Below are positions 14,941 to 24,639 of a DNA stretch of 64,000 bases, piece after piece (positions within the stretch are counted from its first letter, which is position 1; every line of letters begins with the position of its first letter). Position numbers and translations under genes: made by a program. Origin of the DNA: Sinomonas sp. P10A9 (GTDB taxonomy: Bacteria; Actinomycetota; Actinomycetes; Actinomycetales; Micrococcaceae); contig NZ_CP163302.1 in assembly GCF_041022165.1 (NCBI RefSeq), forward strand, positions 4,092,001 to 4,156,000. The letters are read 5' to 3'. The notes beneath the pieces were generated by a model, which saw only the letters and a program-made list of their open reading frames with translations, did no database searches and was not told where the DNA came from.

Positions 14941-15858
14941 ATGGGTACTTCAGCATCTGAGGCATCAGCCAGACTCGCCGAGCGACTGATCGGAATGAGC
15001 GCCAACCGTGAGGTGATCCCTCCGGACCCACTTCACTCGGTCCGGTGGCACGAGCATGACTACCCGAGCTCCATCGCGCGCTGGAACTACCACCCCGAGT
15101 ACGAGATCCACCTCATCCGCAAGGGCACGGGGAGGTTCATTGTGGGCGATCACATCGGAACCTTCGAGGCGGGGCATGTCTCCCTCATCGGCTCAGGGCT
15201 TCCGCACGACTGGGTCAGCGACCTCGAGCCCGGCGAGCTGCTCGTCAACAGGGATGCCGTCATCCAGTTCGACGGCAAATGGGTCAGCTCCTGCGCGGAG
15301 CTGATGCCGGAGATGGCAGAGATCAAGCCCGTCCTCGACCAGTCCGCGCGCGGGATCGAGTTCACCGGCCGGACCGCGCTCGACGCCGCCCGTGCTATAG
15401 AGGCGATGGGTACAACGGTCGGTCTGGAGCGGCTCCACCACTTGCTCGAGCTCTTCGCGATCTTCGCGAAAGCCCCGCCGGCCGACCGCGTGTACCTCGC
15501 AGACGAATGGTTCAAGCCCGAGTTGGACAGACAGGGAGCGGCCGTGGTCGACGTCGTGCTCGAATACATCTTCGGTAGCCATGCGGGCTCCTTGCGGATG
15601 GCAGAGGCCGCAGACCTCGTCGGCATGACGGGCCCAGCCTTCTCACGCTACTTCCAGCGCGCTACTGGGCAGAACTTCACAGATATGGTCCGGAAGCTGC
15701 GTCTGGCAAATGCGCGCAGGCTTCTGGAGCGGACCGACAAGCCGGTGTCCGCGATCTGCTACGAGGTCGGGTTCTCGAACCTCTCGAACTTCAACAGGCA
15801 GTTCCTCGCCGACTCGGGGGCGACGCCCCGGGAGTACCGGAAGGGCAGGCGAGGCTAG
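14941..15858 (+). CDS. AraC-family transcriptional regulator of the polyol operon
   Basis: 305 residues. An N-terminal cupin sensor (YHPEYEIHLIRKGTGRFIVGDH) is followed by a C-terminal double HTH: MAEAADLVGMTGPAFSRYF and the second helix pair ending ICYEVGFSNLSNFNRQF and GATPREYRKGRRG. The divergent position next to the binding protein argues that it activates the importer and senses the same polyol. No Shine-Dalgarno precedes ATG 14941; an ATACTT -10-like hexamer about 12 nt upstream would fit a leaderless message. Its stop overlaps the convergent IclR gene by 4 bp. Confidence 0.88.
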   Translation: MGTSASEASARLAERLIGMSANREVIPPDPLHSVRWHEHDYPSSIARWNYHPEYEIHLIRKGTGRFIVGDHIGTFEAGHVSLIGSGLPHDWVSDLEPGELLVNRDAVIQFDGKWVSSCAELMPEMAEIKPVLDQSARGIEFTGRTALDAARAIEAMGTTVGLERLHHLLELFAIFAKAPPADRVYLADEWFKPELDRQGAAVVDVVLEYIFGSHAGSLRMAEAADLVGMTGPAFSRYFQRATGQNFTDMVRKLRLANARRLLERTDKPVSAICYEVGFSNLSNFNRQFLADSGATPREYRKGRRG

Positions 15859-16706
15859 GCGTTGGGTGGCCGCCCACCGGCACGACCAACAGTGGAATCC
15901 CGGGGCAACGCGTTGACCCACGCCCGTTCGCCGTACGGCCGCCGCTCGGCGCCCATCGCCCGGGACAGGCCCCGGCCTGCGGCGACGAGGACCGGCAGGA
16001 CGAGCTCCGGCCGGTCCTCCGCGAGTGGCATGACCACGGAGATCGCCCCGATCACGGCGTTGCCCGGCCCGAACACTGGCACGGCGTAGCCCACGTTCTC
16101 CTCGACGAGCACGCCCGCGAGTCGGGCATAGCCGGTGCGCCGCACCTCGGCGAGCGTCGCGCGGAGGTGAGGCGCGGCGTCGTGCGTCCCCTCACCCGGG
16201 TGCCCCTCTCGCACGACGGCGAGTGCCCGCTCCCGCGCCGGAGGCGCCTCGTGAGCGAGGATCGCGAGCCCCGGCGACGTCTCGGTGAGGCTCAGCCTGG
16301 CTGCGACCTCGCCGAGGTTCCTGACCGCGTTGCCGTGCTGCTCGAGCCGCTCGACGTACAGGACGGTGCCGCTCTCGACGTCCGCGACCGCGAGGGAGAC
16401 GTGCTGGCGCACGGCCGCGTGGATCCCCTCGAGGAACGGCAGCCCGCGTCGGCGGAACTCCTCGAGCGGGTTGGAGCGGGCGGCGAGCTCCCACATCCTC
16501 GCCCCGACCGAGAAGCGGCCGTCCTCGGCGCGCGAGAGGAGGCCCTCGGCGGCCAGGCCCGTCGCAAGGCGGTGCGCGGTCGACGTCGAGAGCCCTGCCG
16601 CGCGGGCCAGCTCGGCCGGGGTGAGCACCGGGTGTTCACGGGTGAACGCCTCGAGGATGCGCGCGACGCGGTGGATCACGGAGTCGCCGGTGGAGCTGTT
16701 GGCCAT
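15855..16706 (-). CDS. IclR-family transcriptional regulator
   Basis: 283 residues from ATG 16706. The winged HTH covers ~8-70 (RVARILEAFTREHPVLTPAELARAAGLSTSTAHRLA, read in two parts) and the effector domain follows (VSLAVADVESGTVLYVERL to the end, with NVGYAVPVFGPGNAVIGAISV). It lies 10 bp downstream of a membrane-protein gene on the same strand and may share its transcript. The target genes are not evident. Confidence 0.88.
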   Translation of the reverse strand: MANSSTGDSVIHRVARILEAFTREHPVLTPAELARAAGLSTSTAHRLATGLAAEGLLSRAEDGRFSVGARMWELAARSNPLEEFRRRGLPFLEGIHAAVRQHVSLAVADVESGTVLYVERLEQHGNAVRNLGEVAARLSLTETSPGLAILAHEAPPARERALAVVREGHPGEGTHDAAPHLRATLAEVRRTGYARLAGVLVEENVGYAVPVFGPGNAVIGAISVVMPLAEDRPELVLPVLVAAGRGLSRAMGAERRPYGERAWVNALPRDSTVGRAGGRPPNA

Positions 16707-16716
16707 GGATTCGAGC

Positions 16717-17442
16717 CTAGGCTCTGTGCGGGCGCGCCCTCCCCACAGCCCTACCCACCGACATCGCCACGCGGACGTTGCCCGCAAGGTGGACGAGGGT
16801 CCCGACCACGAGGAAGGCCGCGAGCACCTCGGCACCCGTGACCAGCACGGCACCCCACCCGCCGAGCCTCGGATCGAGGAAGTCGTAGGGGTACCAGCCG
16901 TCGAGGGCGCCGCGCACCCACGAGAAGGCCAGGAAGACGACCGGGTAGGCGAGCCAGGCGAGGGGCCTCCACCACGGGCCGCGGACGGTCCGCGTGACCA
17001 GGAGCCAGTCGAGGCCCGCGACAACCGGGGCGATGCGATGGGTGACCATCCACGGCCAGTACAGGTTCAGTGTCCACCACGGCTCACCGGGCGGTGCCAC
17101 GAGCACTGCGTAGATGATGCCCGTCATCACCAGGTAGAACGCGAGGGCCCCGGACAGGTGGTCCCACCACCGGGGAAGCTGCGCCCGCCGCCGCACGGCG
17201 GAGACGAGGAACATGAGCCCGAGGACGAGGTTCGAGTGGAACGTGAACTGGGAGAAGAGCTGCGGGATGTCGACCGAGTTGCCGGGCTGCGTCGCGTCGT
17301 AGGTCTCCTGTGCGAGGGCGGCGAGCATTGCGAGTCCCGTCGCCGCGCGGATCAGACGGATCCAAGGCCGGTCCGGATGGAGGGCGTCATTGAGGCCGTG
17401 GTTGCGCTGGGTTGGGGAATTCAACGTCGACATGCCGCTCAT
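16717..17442 (-). CDS. Pr6Pr-like integral membrane protein
   Basis: 241 residues from ATG 17442 (a second ATG lies 9 nt on). Six hydrophobic segments include FTFHSNLVLGLMFLVSA, YWPWMVTHRIAPVVAGLDWLL and DFLDPRLGGWGAVLVTGAEVL, the layout of Pr6Pr family membrane proteins. No biochemical role is established for the group. It precedes the IclR gene closely. Confidence 0.75.
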   Translation of the reverse strand: MSGMSTLNSPTQRNHGLNDALHPDRPWIRLIRAATGLAMLAALAQETYDATQPGNSVDIPQLFSQFTFHSNLVLGLMFLVSAVRRRAQLPRWWDHLSGALAFYLVMTGIIYAVLVAPPGEPWWTLNLYWPWMVTHRIAPVVAGLDWLLVTRTVRGPWWRPLAWLAYPVVFLAFSWVRGALDGWYPYDFLDPRLGGWGAVLVTGAEVLAAFLVVGTLVHLAGNVRVAMSVGRAVGRARPHRA

Positions 17443-17651
17443 GCGACCAGTGTCGGCTGCGCTCCCGTCATCCCCCAGAGTCGAAGGTCCGACTCTCACG
17501 TCGCGCTGGGCCCGGACCGAACACGCAGCTCCTGCAGAGCGAACTCCCACTTTCTGCATGGCCCAGCGAAAGGTCAATGACAGGTTCGGGCGCGACTCTG
17601 GAATGGACGGTGCGGCGAAGTCCGCCGAGCCGCTCATCGACAGGAGAACAC

Positions 17652-18311
17652 ATGAAGGTCACCCAGCGCATCGGCTACGCAGCCGCCTCGGCCGCCGCCG
17701 TGGCCGCCCTCATCGGCGGGGGTGCCGCCGTGGCCAACGCCGCGACGACGCCGAGCCCCTCGGCGACGTCGGGCGGCTCGAGCAGCGGTTCGAGCTCCAC
17801 CCACGGCCCCGGCGGCCAGCACACCGCGGCCTCTGCGGACGAGACCTCGAAGGTCACCGCGGCCGTCAAGGCCAAGGACGCCAACGCCAACGTCACCAAG
17901 GTCGAGAAGGACGCCGACGGCTCCTTCGACGCCACCGCCACCTCCAACGGCTCGACCGTCCGCTACGAGGTCAGCGCCGACTACGCGACCGTCACGCAGA
18001 ACACCCACGCCGGCCACGGCATGGGCGGCGGGCAGCGCACGCCGCTCTCCAGCGACGAGCTCTCGAAGGTCACCGCGGCCGTCAAGGCCAAGGACGCCAA
18101 CGCGACGGTCAAGGACTCGTGGAAGGACTCGGACGGCTCGTTCGACGTCGTCGCCACCTCCGGCAGCACCACCACGAAGTACGACGTCAGCGCCGACTAC
18201 AAGACGGTCACCGCTGACACGAACTTCGGCACGGGCGGCCACCGGATGCACGACGGCGCGAACTCGGGTTCCGCGTCCGGCAGTGCCTCGAGCGGGACGA
18301 CCCAGGGCTGA
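17652..18311 (+). CDS. Secreted protein with two PepSY-like repeats
   Basis: 219 residues with CAGGAGA 5 nt before ATG 17652. A Sec signal peptide ends near residue 30 (AAVANA-A). A Ser/Gly/Thr linker follows, then two homologous units (~60-115 and ~132-190), each with KVTAAVKAKDANA, a K-D-SDG/DADG-SFD turn and YEVSADY or YDVSADY. They resemble PepSY-like extracellular domains. A low-complexity Ser/Gly tail closes the protein. It is convergent with the adjacent two-component genes. Role unknown; surface or exported sensing is a guess. Confidence 0.75.
   Translation: MKVTQRIGYAAASAAAVAALIGGGAAVANAATTPSPSATSGGSSSGSSSTHGPGGQHTAASADETSKVTAAVKAKDANANVTKVEKDADGSFDATATSNGSTVRYEVSADYATVTQNTHAGHGMGGGQRTPLSSDELSKVTAAVKAKDANATVKDSWKDSDGSFDVVATSGSTTTKYDVSADYKTVTADTNFGTGGHRMHDGANSGSASGSASSGTTQG
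17846..18103 (+). repeat. Two identical 42-bp direct repeats inside the PepSY-like gene
   Basis: Copies at 17846-17887 and 18062-18103 are identical over 42 bp (beginning CTCGAAGGTCACCGCGG). They code for the start of each protein repeat. Identity at DNA level, with the flanking sequences diverged, suggests a recent internal duplication or gene conversion. Confidence 0.8.
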
Positions 18312-18363
18312 CGGCACGTTCCATCAGCCGCTCCACGCGGCCCCGCCGCCCCAGGACCTGAAC

Positions 18364-19635
18364 TCAGGCTCCGGTGTCGGCGGGGCCGCCTCCATGTCCG
18401 TCCCCGGCCGGCGCGTCGGGGAGCATGAGGGTGAACGACGTCGTCGGGCCCGGATCCAGGACAAGGTGCCCGCCCAAGGCTTCCGAGAGCTCAGAGGCGA
18501 GCGCCAGACCGATTCCCTCACCCCCGGGCGAGGGCTTCTGGGGCGACCTCTCGAACAGGCTGCGCTGCTTCGGGCGCTCCCCTTCGTCGGCGACGCGGAC
18601 CCGGACGTAGCCGGGAGCCCGGGCTGCGGAGAGCGTGATCTGTCCCTTGCCGTGACGGAGGGCGTTGTGGAGGAGGACGTCCAGGATCTGGCTCGACGGC
18701 GCCGGTACGCTCACGTGCTCGTCGACGCTGGCGGTTCGGATTGAGCGGCCCGCCGCAGAAGCCTCATGGTGCCAGCGCGTGACGGCGTCGGCCAGCATCG
18801 GCCCGAGGGGCACCCTTGTCGAAGCGCCGGGAACGGCACCCCGCGAAAGCTCGAGAAGGTCCTGGATGGCGGCGGTCAGCCGGTCGATCCCTGCGAGCGC
18901 GCGCCCGAGCTGCTCCGCCACAGCGGGTGGGGTCTCGGGCCACAGGCTCAGGTCCTCGAGCTCGAGCCGGAGGGCCGTGATCGGGGTGCGGAGCTGGTGG
19001 CTCGCATTCGCGGCAAACTCGTGGCCGCGCCGGATCCGCTCGCGCAGCTCGCGGTCGCTCTCCTCGAGAGCTGTGGCGATGGACTGTGCCTCCGAGATGG
19101 CGTAGGAGCGTTCGAGGTGCAGCTCGAGGCGTCCCTCGCCCAGTGCCCGCGCAGCAGCAGCGAGCCGGACGAAGGGCGCGGAGATGACGCGGGCAAGGAT
19201 CAGCGCCGCGAGCACGGACGCCGCGAGGAGGGCAACGCCGAGGCCGGTGACCGGCCCTACTGCGCGCTGGACGCTCGCAGCCACGGCACTCTCCGACCTC
19301 GTCACCGTGACCGTTCCGCCACCCGGAACGGCATGGGTCGCGGCCGCATCCCGTTCCCCATCGGCCATGCCGGCCGAGACGACCTGCCCGTCCGGACGCG
19401 TATAGTCGATGCGCTCGTTCGAGTCCCCCAGCAGCGGCAGGAGGTTCTCCGCTGTCACGACGCCCCGCCCCTCGTACTCGCCGAGCACGACGGCGACGAG
19501 TCCCGCCTCGGTCGCGACATGCGACCGCTCGCCGCTTCGGACCAGATCCGCGACGATGAATGCACGCAAGCCGCCGTACAGGGCGATGATGCATACCGCG
19601 AGCACGACGAAGACGAGGACGAGCCGTCTACGCAT
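18364..19635 (-). CDS. Sensor histidine kinase
   Basis: 423 residues. TM1 is ~5-27 and TM2 ~128-150, enclosing an extracytoplasmic sensor of ~100 residues. A HAMP-like segment follows, then the H-box FAANASHQLRTPITALRLELE, an N-box-like LDVLLHNALRHGKG and the G-box GGEGIGLALASELSEALGG. It autophosphorylates and signals to the overlapping response regulator (8-bp overlap). The stimulus is unknown; the nearby secreted repeat protein could be part of the same response. Confidence 0.9.
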   Translation of the reverse strand: MRRRLVLVFVVLAVCIIALYGGLRAFIVADLVRSGERSHVATEAGLVAVVLGEYEGRGVVTAENLLPLLGDSNERIDYTRPDGQVVSAGMADGERDAAATHAVPGGGTVTVTRSESAVAASVQRAVGPVTGLGVALLAASVLAALILARVISAPFVRLAAAARALGEGRLELHLERSYAISEAQSIATALEESDRELRERIRRGHEFAANASHQLRTPITALRLELEDLSLWPETPPAVAEQLGRALAGIDRLTAAIQDLLELSRGAVPGASTRVPLGPMLADAVTRWHHEASAAGRSIRTASVDEHVSVPAPSSQILDVLLHNALRHGKGQITLSAARAPGYVRVRVADEGERPKQRSLFERSPQKPSPGGEGIGLALASELSEALGGHLVLDPGPTTSFTLMLPDAPAGDGHGGGPADTGA

Positions 19636-20359
19636 CGTCCGCTTGCTCGTCGAGTCGGAATCCGACGCCCCTGATGGTGGTCACTCGGGCATGGGCCGCT
19701 GCGGCGTCGAGCTTCTGACGCAGCCGCGCGACCGTCACGTCGAGTGTCTTGGTCGAGCCGAACCAGTTCTCGTCCCAGACCTGGTCGATGAGGCGCTCGC
19801 GCGTCACGACCGCGCCCCGGTGCTCGTGCAGGACCACAAGGAGGTCGAACTCCTTGGCGCTGAGCGGGATCTCGGTGGCCCCGACGTGCACGCGCCGCGA
19901 CGCGACGTCGACCTCGAGACCGCCCTCGGCCGCGGCCGCCCCGGGGCCGAGGCGCACGGCGGGCTCCACGGGATCCGAGGGGGCGCTGCGGCGGAGGATC
20001 GCGCGGATCCGCGCGAGCAGCTCGGCAAGGCCGAACGGCTTGGCCATGTAGTCGTCCGCACCGACGTCGAGGCCCACGACCCGGTCGAGTTCCCCGCTGC
20101 GCGCGGTGAGCACGATGATCCCGCCCGTGAAACCCTGTTCGCGGGCCCTCCGGCACACATCCAGCCCGTCCATGTCGGGCAGGCCCAGATCGAGGATCAC
20201 AAGGTCCCTGTTGCCGGCCAGAAGCCGCCCGAGCGCTGCGGCACCGTCGGCGACCCGCTCGACGTCGTACTCTTCCCGCTCGAGGGTGCGGACCAGCGGC
20301 AGGGCGATGCCGTCGTCGTCTTCCACCAGAAGGATCCGGCCGGGCATGTCCTCGATCAT
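19628..20359 (-). CDS. OmpR-family response regulator
   Basis: 243 residues from ATG 20359 (MIEDMPGRILLVEDD; the second Met is an alternative). The receiver domain shows the acidic pair VEDDD, the phosphoacceptor in LVILDLGLPDMDGL and the switch Lys in YMAKPFG. The C-terminal winged helix has ITLSAKEFDLL-like sequence (IPLSAKEFDLLVVL) and TIRGVGFRL. It pairs with the downstream kinase. Targets are not visible here. Confidence 0.92.
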   Translation of the reverse strand: MIEDMPGRILLVEDDDGIALPLVRTLEREEYDVERVADGAAALGRLLAGNRDLVILDLGLPDMDGLDVCRRAREQGFTGGIIVLTARSGELDRVVGLDVGADDYMAKPFGLAELLARIRAILRRSAPSDPVEPAVRLGPGAAAAEGGLEVDVASRRVHVGATEIPLSAKEFDLLVVLHEHRGAVVTRERLIDQVWDENWFGSTKTLDVTVARLRQKLDAAAAHARVTTIRGVGFRLDEQADDA

Positions 20360-20585
20360 ACCGAGGCGCCGCCTTTCTCCTCCGAAAGCCCGTGGCCCAG
20401 ATGCCCAACACCCTCCGTCCGGCGGCACCGCGGACCGGCGGGACCCGGCGCCCCCCATAATCACGCGCCGGGTCCCTCGTCGCGGCCGTCCGCTGCCAGA
20501 CGGATCTGACACTTCAACGGTACGGACCCCTCGGCAACGGGTGACCCACGCGCAGGGAACAGCCGGGCAACGCCTCGTCAACAGT

Positions 20586-21602
20586 TCAGCGGATCAGGTG
20601 CCCCTTCGGCGGCGGGGCCGTCGACGCGCGCACCACGAGCGAGGGTTCGAACGTCTCGACCATCGGCTCGCGCGTCGGGTCCTCAGAGCGCACGACGGCG
20701 ATCTCCGTCGCCCGCCGCCCGAGATCCGCGGCGTGCAGATCGACGGTCGTCAGGTCGACGCCCGGCGGCTTCGTGGCGGAGGTGTTGTCGTAGCCGACCA
20801 CGGAGATGTCCTCGGGCACGCGCAGACGGTGCGCGTGGACGGCGTCGAGGACGCCGAGGGCCGTCTGGTCGTTGTGGGTGAAGATCGCGGTGGGCTGCTC
20901 GCGGTCTGGGGCAGCGGGTCCCAGCAGCGGCATCACGAGGTCGAAGGCCGCCTGCCTCGCGTAGTCGCAGGTGAGCACCCAGGGCTCGAGGCGGGCGTCG
21001 GACATGGACCTGAGGTATCCCTCCCGACGCCCGCCGTAGCCGTCTGTGGGTGGGGTCGCAAGATGAAGGATCCGGCGGTGCCCGAGACGCACGAGGTGTT
21101 CGACGGCGAGCGTCGCGCCCAGAACGTTGTCCGAGGCGACCGCGTCGAACCCGGGAACCACCCGTGCCACGCTCACGAGGGCGAGCCGGCCGCGGTACTC
21201 GGCCAGCTCGGCGTCGGGCAGGAGAAGGCCACCGGCGACGACGGCACTCACGCGGGCCCGCACGAGCGAGTCAAGCGCGGGGCGGTCCAATGACCCGCCG
21301 ATCGACCCGACGGTGAGCACGAGCTCCCGCCCGGCGGTCCGCGCAGCCTCGCGCATGCCGTCGAACATGTCGGCGAACACCTCGTTGTGCAGGTCGAGCA
21401 GGAACACACCAAGCGTGTCGTCGCTCTTGCTCGCGAGCCGCGACGCGGCCCGATTCGGCTGGTAGCCCATGCGCCGTGCGGTCTCGAGGATCCTCGTCCG
21501 CGTCGTGGCGCTCACCCCGTACGCATCCCTGAACGCGAGCGAGACGAGCGCGGGCGAGACTCCCGCCTCCCGCGCGACGTCGGCCATGGTCACCGTCACC
21601 AC
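20586..21602 (-). CDS. LacI-family repressor of the inositol-like operon
   Basis: 338 residues from GTG 21602, with GGAGGA just upstream; an ATG 15 nt further on is an alternative. The HTH is VTMADVAREAGVSPALVSLAF with hinge RMGYQPNRAASRLASK, followed by a periplasmic-binding-protein fold (PTAIFTHNDQTALGVLDAV, ISVVGYDN). Two near-identical operators in the divergent intergenic region (21668-21683 and 21701-21716) have the palindromic form expected for this family. It should repress the transporter operon and release on binding the sugar or a catabolite. Confidence 0.9.
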   Translation of the reverse strand: MVTVTMADVAREAGVSPALVSLAFRDAYGVSATTRTRILETARRMGYQPNRAASRLASKSDDTLGVFLLDLHNEVFADMFDGMREAARTAGRELVLTVGSIGGSLDRPALDSLVRARVSAVVAGGLLLPDAELAEYRGRLALVSVARVVPGFDAVASDNVLGATLAVEHLVRLGHRRILHLATPPTDGYGGRREGYLRSMSDARLEPWVLTCDYARQAAFDLVMPLLGPAAPDREQPTAIFTHNDQTALGVLDAVHAHRLRVPEDISVVGYDNTSATKPPGVDLTTVDLHAADLGRRATEIAVVRSEDPTREPMVETFEPSLVVRASTAPPPKGHLIR

Positions 21603-21654
21603 GGATCCTCCTCTCTGGCTTCCCTACAGGCAGGCTAGCCGATCCTTCATGCCC

Positions 21655-21716
21655 TTGACACAACATTCTAGAGCGCTCTAGATTGTGAGCACCACCACAT
21701 CTAAAGCGCTCTAGAT
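21655..21716 (+). promoter_or_regulatory. Promoter and twin LacI operators of the inositol-like operon
   Basis: TTGACA (21655-21660) is a consensus -35. The first operator is a perfect 16-bp palindrome, TCTAGAGCGCTCTAGA (21668-21683), covering the -10 position; the second, TCTAAAGCGCTCTAGA (21701-21716), has one change. Their centres are 33 bp apart, about three turns, so both can be bound on one face. A LacI gene starts 66 bp to the left, divergently. Confidence 0.8.
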
Positions 21717-21750
21717 TTCTTCTTTAGCCACCACCATAAGCGAGGACTCG

Positions 21751-22740
21751 ATGAAGAGTTGGAAGACCATTGGCGCGGCAGGCGCCGCAGCACTCGCCCT
21801 GGCGCTCAGCGCCTGCGGCACAGGAGGGAACCCGAGCCAGGCTGCCGGTGCCACCGGACAGGCCGCGGCGGGCGCCCAGCGCGACCTGAGCTACGCGGTC
21901 GTGATCCACGGCAATCCGGACGGCGACTTCTGGAACGTCGTCAAGCGCGGCGCGGAGGATGCTGGCAAGCAGTACGGCGTCAACGTCACCGTCACGGGCG
22001 ACGTCGAGGGATCCAAGCAGGCCCAGCTGATCGAAGCCGCCCTCGCGAAGAACCCCGCGGGGCTCGTCGTCTCGCTCGCGAACCCGGACGCCCTGACGTC
22101 GGCCCTGGGCAACGCGAAGTCCAAAAACGTCCCGTTCGTGACCATCAACTCCGGCGCGGAGGTCTCCGCAAAGCTCGGGGCCCTCGAGCACGTCGGCCAG
22201 ACCGAGACCGCCGCTGGCAAGGGTGCCGGCCAGAAGCTCGCGGCCTCGGGCGGCAAGAAGCTCCTGTGCATCATCCACGAGGCCGGCAATATCGGCCTCG
22301 AGCAGCGCTGCCAGGGCGCCGCTGAGGCGTTTGGCGGGCAGGTCGAGAAGCTCCAGGTGGACCTCAACAACCCCCAGGGCATCCAAGCGACCGTCAAGTC
22401 CAAGCTCCTCGGCGATTCCTCCTTCGACTCGGTGCTCGCGCTCAACCCGACCGTCGCCGTCTCGACCCTCGCGGGCATGAAGGACGCCGGCAGCAAGGCC
22501 ACTCTCGGCTCGTTCGACATCAACTCGGACGTGCTCAACGACATCAAGGCGGGCTCGATCGCCTTCACGGTGGACCAGCAGCAGTACCTCCAGGGCTACC
22601 TCCCGATCGCCTTCCTCGTGCTCAACCACGACAACCTCAACACCGTCGGCGGCGGCCAGCCGGTCCTCACCGGTCCGGCCTTCATCACCAAGGACAACGT
22701 CGCCACCGTGTCCGACCTCGTCTCCAAGGGGACCCGATGA
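21751..22740 (+). CDS. Sugar/inositol ABC-transporter binding lipoprotein
   Basis: 329 residues from ATG 21751. The lipoprotein signal ends [10 protein letters not shown]. The mature protein is a type-1 periplasmic-binding fold ([43 protein letters not shown]), typical of ribose, inositol or other pentose/cyclitol importers. It is the first gene of a LacI-controlled operon and overlaps the permease by 4 bp. The companion dehydrogenase and isomerase suggest inositol or a related sugar. Confidence 0.88.
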   Translation: MKSWKTIGAAGAAALALALSACGTGGNPSQAAGATGQAAAGAQRDLSYAVVIHGNPDGDFWNVVKRGAEDAGKQYGVNVTVTGDVEGSKQAQLIEAALAKNPAGLVVSLANPDALTSALGNAKSKNVPFVTINSGAEVSAKLGALEHVGQTETAAGKGAGQKLAASGGKKLLCIIHEAGNIGLEQRCQGAAEAFGGQVEKLQVDLNNPQGIQATVKSKLLGDSSFDSVLALNPTVAVSTLAGMKDAGSKATLGSFDINSDVLNDIKAGSIAFTVDQQQYLQGYLPIAFLVLNHDNLNTVGGGQPVLTGPAFITKDNVATVSDLVSKGTR

Positions 22741-23831
22741 CCATGGCCCAGAACCTGAGTCCTACCACCGCAGGCAGCGGTTCCGCCTCCGCCCCCGCAC
22801 CGGTCCCCGGTGCAACGCACAACGCCGACGATCGCCTCGTGCGGGTGGGCCGCGCCCGCAGGCTGTTCATGTCCGCCGAGTTCGGCTCGGCGGCGGCCGC
22901 GGTCATCGTCTTCATCGGCTTCTCGGTCCTCGCCCCGGCGTTCGCGTCCCCGGCAGGTATCGGCAACTTCCTGGACCCTGCCGCGACGCTCGGCATCATG
23001 GCCGTCGCGGTGGCCCTGCTCATGATCGGCGGCGAGTTCGACCTCTCCGCGGGCGTCATGACGGGTTCGACGGCGCTCGTCACGGCCCTCGTGACCACCC
23101 AGCTGAACACGAACGTGTGGTTCGGGATGATCGCCTCGCTCGTGTTCGCGGTGGTGATCGGGCTCCTCAACGGCATCCTCGTGCACAGGACCAAGCTCCC
23201 GAGCTTCATCATCACGCTCGGCACGATGTTCATGCTCTGGGGCCTCAACTACGCAGTCACGTCCAACCTGACCCATCAGGTCACCGTGTCAGGGCTGGCC
23301 AAGTACACCGGCTTCGAGGCCGCCCAGGCGGTCTTCGGCTCCTCGGTCGGCGGTTTCCAGATCTCGCTCGTCTGGTGGATCGTCCTCACGGTCGTCGGAA
23401 TCGTGCTGCTGACCCGCACCAGGATCGGCAACTGGATCGCCGCCGTCGGCGGCAACGCGACGGGTGCCCTCGCCGTCGGCGTCCCCGTCGCGAAGGTCCG
23501 GATCGGGCTCTTCGTGGGGACCGCCGTCGCGGCGTGGCTCGTCGGCCAGCTCACGGTGGTGCGGTACGCCTCCGCGACAGTGACCACGGGAATCGGCGCG
23601 GAGTTCAACTTCATCATCGCCGCCGTGATCGGCGGGTGCCTCCTCACCGGCGGCGCCGGCTCAGTCCTGGGCGCCTCGATAGGCGCCCTCATCTTCGGCA
23701 TGGTGCAGCAGGGCATGCCCCTCGCCGGCCTCCCGAGCGAACTGTTCAAGTTCTTCCTCGGCGCGATCCTCCTCGTCGCCGTCTTCATCAACCTGTACCT
23801 CAAGAAGAAGTCCCAGGCGGTCCGGTCATGA
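22737..23831 (+). CDS. Sugar ABC-transporter permease (RbsC-like)
   Basis: 364 residues. After a ~40-residue hydrophilic N-terminus come about ten membrane helices. Conserved RbsC-type stretches are [15 protein letters not shown] ([26 protein letters not shown], split), [24 protein letters not shown] and the glycine-rich [24 protein letters not shown]. It forms the inner-membrane channel with the next gene's ATPase. ATGA overlaps join it to both neighbours. Confidence 0.9.
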   Translation: MTMAQNLSPTTAGSGSASAPAPVPGATHNADDRLVRVGRARRLFMSAEFGSAAAAVIVFIGFSVLAPAFASPAGIGNFLDPAATLGIMAVAVALLMIGGEFDLSAGVMTGSTALVTALVTTQLNTNVWFGMIASLVFAVVIGLLNGILVHRTKLPSFIITLGTMFMLWGLNYAVTSNLTHQVTVSGLAKYTGFEAAQAVFGSSVGGFQISLVWWIVLTVVGIVLLTRTRIGNWIAAVGGNATGALAVGVPVAKVRIGLFVGTAVAAWLVGQLTVVRYASATVTTGIGAEFNFIIAAVIGGCLLTGGAGSVLGASIGALIFGMVQQGMPLAGLPSELFKFFLGAILLVAVFINLYLKKKSQAVRS

Positions 23832-24610
23832 CCACGAACGGCACAACCCCGATCCTCGAAGTCAAGAGCATCAGCAAGAGCTTCGGCCATGTCCGCGCCC
23901 TCCAGGACGTCTCGTGCGCCGTGCGGGCAGGAGAGGTCACGGCGGTCCTGGGCGACAACGGCGCCGGCAAGTCGACCTTCATCAAGACCCTCTCGGGCGT
24001 CCATGCCCCGGACTCGGGCAGCTTCCTCGTCGACGGCGAAGAGACCCGGTTCGCCTCCCCGCGCGACGCGCTCGCCCGCGGCATAGCGACCGTCTACCAG
24101 GACCTCGCCCTTGCACCGCTTATGCCGATCTGGCGCAACTTCTTCCTCGGCTCGGAGCCCACCCGCAAGGGTTTCCTGACCCCGCACCAGAGCAAGGACA
24201 TCGTGGTCGAGGAGCTCGGCAAGATGGGCATCTCGATCCGCGACCCCGAGCAGCCCGTGGGCACCCTCTCAGGCGGCGAGCGCCAGTGCGTAGCGATCGC
24301 CCGTGCCGTGTACTTCGGCGCCCGCGTCCTCATCCTGGACGAGCCGACGGCCGCGCTGGGAGTCCGGCAGTCCGGCGTCGTGCTCAAGTACATCATCCAG
24401 GCCCGCGAGCGCGGCCTGGGCGTCATCTTCATCACCCACAACCCCAACCACGCCTACCCGGTGAGCGACCACTTCGTCCTGCTCCAGCGCGGCCGCACGA
24501 TCGGTGACTACTCCAAGGACGAGATCACGATCGCCGACCTCGCCCAGCAGATGTCCGGGGGTGCGGAGCTCGAGGCCCTCCAGCACGAGCTCCACACCGT
24601 CCTGAGCTAG
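23828..24610 (+). CDS. Sugar ABC-transporter ATP-binding protein, single domain
   Basis: 260 residues. Walker [17 protein letters not shown] (~38-53), Q-loop [10 protein letters not shown], signature [15 protein letters not shown], Walker [12 protein letters not shown] and the switch His in FITHNP are all intact. It carries one nucleotide-binding domain, unlike the tandem RbsA, and matches the FrcA-type ATPases that pair with RbsC-like permeases. It powers the importer encoded by the two previous genes. Confidence 0.92.
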   Translation: MTTNGTTPILEVKSISKSFGHVRALQDVSCAVRAGEVTAVLGDNGAGKSTFIKTLSGVHAPDSGSFLVDGEETRFASPRDALARGIATVYQDLALAPLMPIWRNFFLGSEPTRKGFLTPHQSKDIVVEELGKMGISIRDPEQPVGTLSGGERQCVAIARAVYFGARVLILDEPTAALGVRQSGVVLKYIIQARERGLGVIFITHNPNHAYPVSDHFVLLQRGRTIGDYSKDEITIADLAQQMSGGAELEALQHELHTVLS

Positions 24611-24639
24611 ACCCCGTACCCCAGAGAAGGAGAAGAACC

